This document shows, piece after piece, positions 4,606-7,347 of a DNA stretch of 7,347 bases (positions within the stretch are counted from its first letter, which is position 1; the number at the start of each line of letters is the position of its first letter). This stretch comes from JBKCHH01 sp046302855 (GTDB lineage: Bacteria > Pseudomonadota > Alphaproteobacteria > Rickettsiales > UBA8987): positions 1-7,347 of the forward strand of contig JBKCHH010000067.1 of assembly GCA_046302855.1 (NCBI GenBank), read 5' to 3'. Position numbers and translations under genes: made by a program. The notes under the pieces are model-generated. The model had not been told where the DNA came from and did not search any database. It saw only the letters and a program-made list of their open reading frames with translations.

Positions 4606-5262
4606 ATGAATTATAAATTTTCTGGTTTTTTAATTTTTCTAGTATTGTTTAGCTTTTCTCCACTACAAGCTAGTGAAATAAAGGATAAAGCCCTTTATAA
4701 CAAATATTTAAAGCAGGTGGAAGGGTATTTAAATTCTCTAAAAGATGTAACCGCAAGTTTTAAACAAACCAGCAATGTTAGTAATGAAGAGGCTAAGGGT
4801 AAAATATATCTTTCAAAGCCGGGTAAAGCAAGGTGGGAATATGATAAACCTAAAAAAGTTCAGCTAATTATTAATGAAAAAAACTTAGTTTATTACGATA
4901 AAACTTTGGATCAAGTCTCTTATGTTTCAACCCCAAAAACAGTTTTAGATGCTCTACTTAAGAACAATATAAGCCTTGCTAAAGATTTCGATCTGGTTGA
5001 AATTTTTGAGGATGTAAATAAGCTGTTCCTAACACTTACTCCAAAAGAATATGTAAAAAAGCTAGATGAAACAGAGGGGCAAGAAATAACCCTAGTATTC
5101 AACAAGGCACCTTTTTATTTAAGCGATATTATCCGCAAAGAATCAGAAGGGGTTTACATAAAGGTTGAGCTTCAAAACATTACCAAGCAAGAAAACAAGC
5201 TAGATGAAAAACTATTTGTTTTCGAAAACAAAAAGGCATTTGAGAAAAGAACGAAGAACTAG
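4606..5262 (+). CDS. lolA: Outer-membrane lipoprotein carrier protein LolA
   Basis: LolA is the periplasmic chaperone that takes lipoproteins released by LolCDE and carries them to the outer membrane. The protein has 218 residues, the usual size. The N-terminal signal peptide has a hydrophobic core (residues 8-20) and a likely cleavage site after LQA (residue 22). The mature part shows the LolA pattern: YLNSLKDVTASFKQTS (41-56, with the conserved F.Q), GKIYLSKPGKARWEYDKP (65-82, with the KPGK.R.EY core) and LVYYDKTLDQVSY (94-106), then beta-strand-rich sequence to the end. The ATG at 4606 has no clear Shine-Dalgarno. The gene heads a plus-strand pair with trkH, 59 bp upstream of the chosen trkH start. 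Alphaproteobacterial members are often annotated only as LolA-family or DUF2092-like proteins; the KPGK.R.EY motif supports LolA proper. Confidence 0.85.
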   Translation: MNYKFSGFLIFLVLFSFSPLQASEIKDKALYNKYLKQVEGYLNSLKDVTASFKQTSNVSNEEAKGKIYLSKPGKARWEYDKPKKVQLIINEKNLVYYDKTLDQVSYVSTPKTVLDALLKNNISLAKDFDLVEIFEDVNKLFLTLTPKEYVKKLDETEGQEITLVFNKAPFYLSDIIRKESEGVYIKVELQNITKQENKLDEKLFVFENKKAFEKRTKN

Positions 5263-5266
5263 TCTA

Positions 5267-5298
5267 GCAATTATCTCTTTTTTTATTCCTGTAATTGC
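5267..5298 (+). other. Inverted repeat between lolA and trkH
   Basis: GCAATTA (5267-5273) and TAATTGC (5292-5298) form a perfect 7-bp inverted repeat, with an 18-base T-rich spacer containing seven T's (5278-5284). It could be an operator or weak attenuator in the lolA-trkH gap. It does not look like a classical terminator, because the T-run is in the loop rather than after the stem. Confidence 0.25.
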
Positions 5299-5321
5299 CT
5301 AAGCTAATAATATTTTTCACA

Positions 5322-6800
5322 ATGAATGAAACCAAATCAGCAATTACGCCAGCACTAATGCCAGCACTAATGATTGTGGGCCTACTGCTTACCATAATGG
5401 GTGGCATTATGCTTGTGCCCGCATTAATTGATTTTGGCACTAATGCTGAAAATTCAGGAGCTTTTTTTGAGGCCTCTTTTATTACCATAATTTTGGGTCT
5501 TTCATTTTATCTTATTAACCGAAATGGTGAGGAGACAAAAAACCTATCCATAAAACAGGTTTTTATTATCACCGGCGTTATTTGGGTGGGGATTAGTTTA
5601 AGTGGAGCCTTGCCCTTTATGCTAAGCGATAAGAAATATTCTTTTTACGATGCTTTTTTTGAATCTGTCTCTGGCCTTACTACTACGGGTGCTACTGTCT
5701 TCACAGGTTTGCAAGACCACTCTAAAGGTATTTTATTATGGCGTGCCATATTAAACTGGGTGGGTGGTATTGGAATTGTGGTGTTAGGGATGATTGTTCT
5801 GCCATTCTTAAAAGTTGGCGGAATGCAGTTATTTAGAAGCGAATCTTCTGATAAGAGTGAAAAATTCTTTCCTAAAACCAAACAAATTACCATTTCTATT
5901 TTAATCTGTTATTTATCGCTAAACCTAGCCTGTGCCTTTTTTTATCATCTAGCGGGAATGACTTGGTTTGATGCCATAACTTCTAGTTTTTCAACCGTTT
6001 CAACGGGCGGCTTTGCTAATTATGATAATTCTTACGCCCACTTCAACAACCTTTATATAGAACTTATTGCCATTGTTTTTATGAATCTTGGCTCGCTACC
6101 TTTTTTATTATATGTGCAGTTAGTGATGTTTGGAAAGCTAAACCTATTTAAAGATTCGCAGGTGCTTACCTTTTTCTCCATACAAATTTTTGTTATCTTG
6201 CTTGTAAGCAGTTATTTATACATTGAAAAGGATTTTGAATTTTTGGTAGCCTTAAGGCAGGTATCATTTTCAGTAGTTTCCATTATGAGCACTACGGGCT
6301 TTGCCACGGGGGATTTTTCTTTATGGGGGCCATTTGTTATTACCCTGTTTTTTATGCTGTGTTTTGTTGGTGGGTGCAGTGGTTCAACCGCTGGTGCATT
6401 GAAGATTTTTCGCGTGCAGGTTTTATTTCAAATGGCAAAAACGCATCTTTATCAGCTAATGCAACCACACGGCATATTTAAAATTTCGCTGAATAAAAAA
6501 TCTTTAAAAACAGAGGAGGTCTCTTCCATAATGGGGTTTGTGCTACTTTACAGCTTTTGTTTTATAGTTATTGCCATTGCCCTTTCTTTTACAAACATAG
6601 ATTTTTTAACCGCAATTACCGCCTCTGCTAGTATGTTGGCTAATTTTGGCCCAAGCCTTGAAATTTCAACAGGCCCACTTGGCAACTATTCGCAAGTAAG
6701 TGATTTCGCTAAGTTTATTTGCTCTGTAGCAATGCTACTTGGCAGGCTAGAAATTTATGCCCTACTGGTGTTGATAACTCCTAGGTTTTGGAGAATATAA
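5322..6800 (+). CDS. trkH: Trk-type potassium uptake protein TrkH
   Basis: TrkH is the K+-translocating membrane subunit of the Trk system and belongs to the TrkH/KtrB/HKT superfamily, in which four M1-P-M2 units form one pore. Counting from the ATG at 5322 (492 residues), the four filter loops are visible: SGLTTTGAT (117-125), STVSTGGF (224-231), SIMSTTGFATGDF (320-332) and the weaker ASMLANFGPS (436-445). Other hallmarks are LNWVGGIGIVVLGMIVLPFL (144-163), VGGM (165-168), GGCSGSTAGALKIFR (350-364) and the usual end MLLGRLEIYALLVLITPRFW (471-490). A TTG nine codons upstream (5295) keeps the frame open, but ATG is preferred because the added residues are unlike family N-termini; neither start has a Shine-Dalgarno. 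The regulatory NAD-binding partner TrkA is not in the window. The gene ends exactly where convergent plsY ends. Confidence 0.93.
   Translation: MNETKSAITPALMPALMIVGLLLTIMGGIMLVPALIDFGTNAENSGAFFEASFITIILGLSFYLINRNGEETKNLSIKQVFIITGVIWVGISLSGALPFMLSDKKYSFYDAFFESVSGLTTTGATVFTGLQDHSKGILLWRAILNWVGGIGIVVLGMIVLPFLKVGGMQLFRSESSDKSEKFFPKTKQITISILICYLSLNLACAFFYHLAGMTWFDAITSSFSTVSTGGFANYDNSYAHFNNLYIELIAIVFMNLGSLPFLLYVQLVMFGKLNLFKDSQVLTFFSIQIFVILLVSSYLYIEKDFEFLVALRQVSFSVVSIMSTTGFATGDFSLWGPFVITLFFMLCFVGGCSGSTAGALKIFRVQVLFQMAKTHLYQLMQPHGIFKISLNKKSLKTEEVSSIMGFVLLYSFCFIVIAIALSFTNIDFLTAITASASMLANFGPSLEISTGPLGNYSQVSDFAKFICSVAMLLGRLEIYALLVLITPRFWRI
5349..5372 (+). repeat. 12-bp tandem duplication in trkH
   Basis: CCAGCACTAATG occurs twice in direct succession and encodes PALM-PALM at residues 10-17 of the N-terminal hydrophobic start of TrkH. 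The frame is kept, so the protein gains four residues. It is probably a slippage product. Confidence 0.85.
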
Positions 6801-7347
6801 CTACTTCCTTTTAGCTCTTCTTTTACTTTTTCTTTTACTCCTAAGTTCCTTTCTAACCTTGTTGATTCTACTAAAATTATCATAGTGGCGGAAGATAATA
6901 ATTATAGATATGAAAAATATTAATAAATTCACCTCTAAATTATCCTGCAGATTAAATGCTATAGGGGTGGCAAGGCTTATAGAAACTATTGCTGCCAAGC
7001 CAGAAATTCTAGTAGCCAGCAAAATTGCAACCCAAATTAAAACTATTGTGATTCCAAGTTGTGGAAAAAGATAAGTAAGCACAGCAAAAAATGTCGCCAC
7101 GCCCTTGCCACCTTTAAACTTTAACCATAGGGGGAAAATATGCCCTAAAATGGCAAAAAATCCAATTAATAGAAGTTCGAAACTATCAAAAGTGTAGTCC
7201 TTAGCAAAAATTAGTGGAATTAAGCCCTTGCCGGCATCAAAAATAAAGGTAAGTGAGCCACGCCAAAAGCCACCCACACGGAACATATTGGTTGCACCAA
7301 TATTGCCAGAGCCCTGCTTTCTAACATCACCCACGCCTGTTAGTTTT
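6801..7347 (-). CDS. plsY: Acyl-phosphate:glycerol-3-phosphate acyltransferase PlsY (5' end cut by window edge)
   Basis: PlsY is the inner-membrane enzyme that transfers an acyl group from acyl-phosphate (made by PlsX) to glycerol-3-phosphate, the first step of phospholipid synthesis. About 182 residues are visible. The frame is open to the right edge and reads KLTGVGDVRKQGSGNIGATN there, so the GTG at 7334 is internal (a Val codon), and the first membrane segment (normally ending GSIPFG) is missing only because of the window boundary. All three catalytic motifs are present: GSGNIGATN; DAGKG; and GHIFPLWLKFKGGKGVAT. Four hydrophobic segments follow in the usual order. The C-terminus is an unusually basic tail (KELRSKRKSKRRAKRK), probably cytoplasmic. 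The TAG stop at 6801-6803 directly abuts the trkH TAA at 6798-6800, tail to tail. Confidence 0.93.
   Translation of the reverse strand, partial: KLTGVGDVRKQGSGNIGATNMFRVGGFWRGSLTFIFDAGKGLIPLIFAKDYTFDSFELLLIGFFAILGHIFPLWLKFKGGKGVATFFAVLTYLFPQLGITIVLIWVAILLATRISGLAAIVSISLATPIAFNLQDNLEVNLLIFFISIIIIFRHYDNFSRINKVRKELRSKRKSKRRAKRK

Noticed and set aside
4920..5105. Minus-strand open frames at 4920-5105, 5264-5488 and 5645-5893
   Set aside because: They are antisense to lolA and trkH with no supporting start signals or recognisable motifs.
5295..5321. TTG start for trkH giving nine extra residues
   Set aside because: The extra residues precede the normal hydrophobic N-terminus, there is no Shine-Dalgarno, and the ATG at 5322 gives a typical TrkH length.
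6801..7334. plsY starting at the GTG at 7334
   Set aside because: The frame continues to the edge and encodes KLTG before V-G-D-V-R, as in full-length PlsY, so that GTG is an internal valine codon.

Overview
The window is AT-rich chromosomal DNA from a Gram-negative bacterium, most likely an alphaproteobacterium of the Rickettsiales or a close relative. The pointers are the AT-rich coding style, an outer-membrane biogenesis set in which lptG leads directly into lptD, a lone Mrp/Mnh-type antiporter subunit C, and intergenic repeats ending in GTCATTGCGAG/GCAATCCA. This placement is an inference from gene content and repeats; no rRNA or tRNA was seen.

Layout. Positions 1-1910 are a tight minus-strand operon read right to left: mnhC-like subunit, then lptG, then lptD (cut by the left edge), with 3-bp gaps at both junctions. 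Positions 1911-2762 are an unusual intergenic island. Two diverged copies of a ~130-bp repeat, inverted relative to each other, flank a self-contained minus-strand transcription unit. That unit has a strong sigma-70-type promoter, a small G+C-rich gene for an acidic 78-residue protein I do not recognise, and a very good Rho-independent terminator. The promoter spacer consists almost entirely of a (CT)7 dinucleotide tract, so the unit may be phase variable. Positions 2763-4550 carry recJ on the minus strand. It diverges from lolA and trkH on the plus strand (4606-6800). plsY (6801-7347, minus strand, cut by the right edge) converges on trkH with no intergenic base.

How the genes work together. 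LptG and LptD are parts of the lipopolysaccharide export path from inner to outer membrane. LolA ferries lipoproteins across the periplasm, and PlsY makes lysophosphatidic acid for phospholipid synthesis, so four of the genes serve envelope construction. TrkH and the MnhC-like subunit concern K+ and Na+/H+ movement. RecJ is a housekeeping 5'-3' single-strand DNA exonuclease. The ordinary genes look intact. The part worth attention is the 2126-2571 unit and its flanking repeats.
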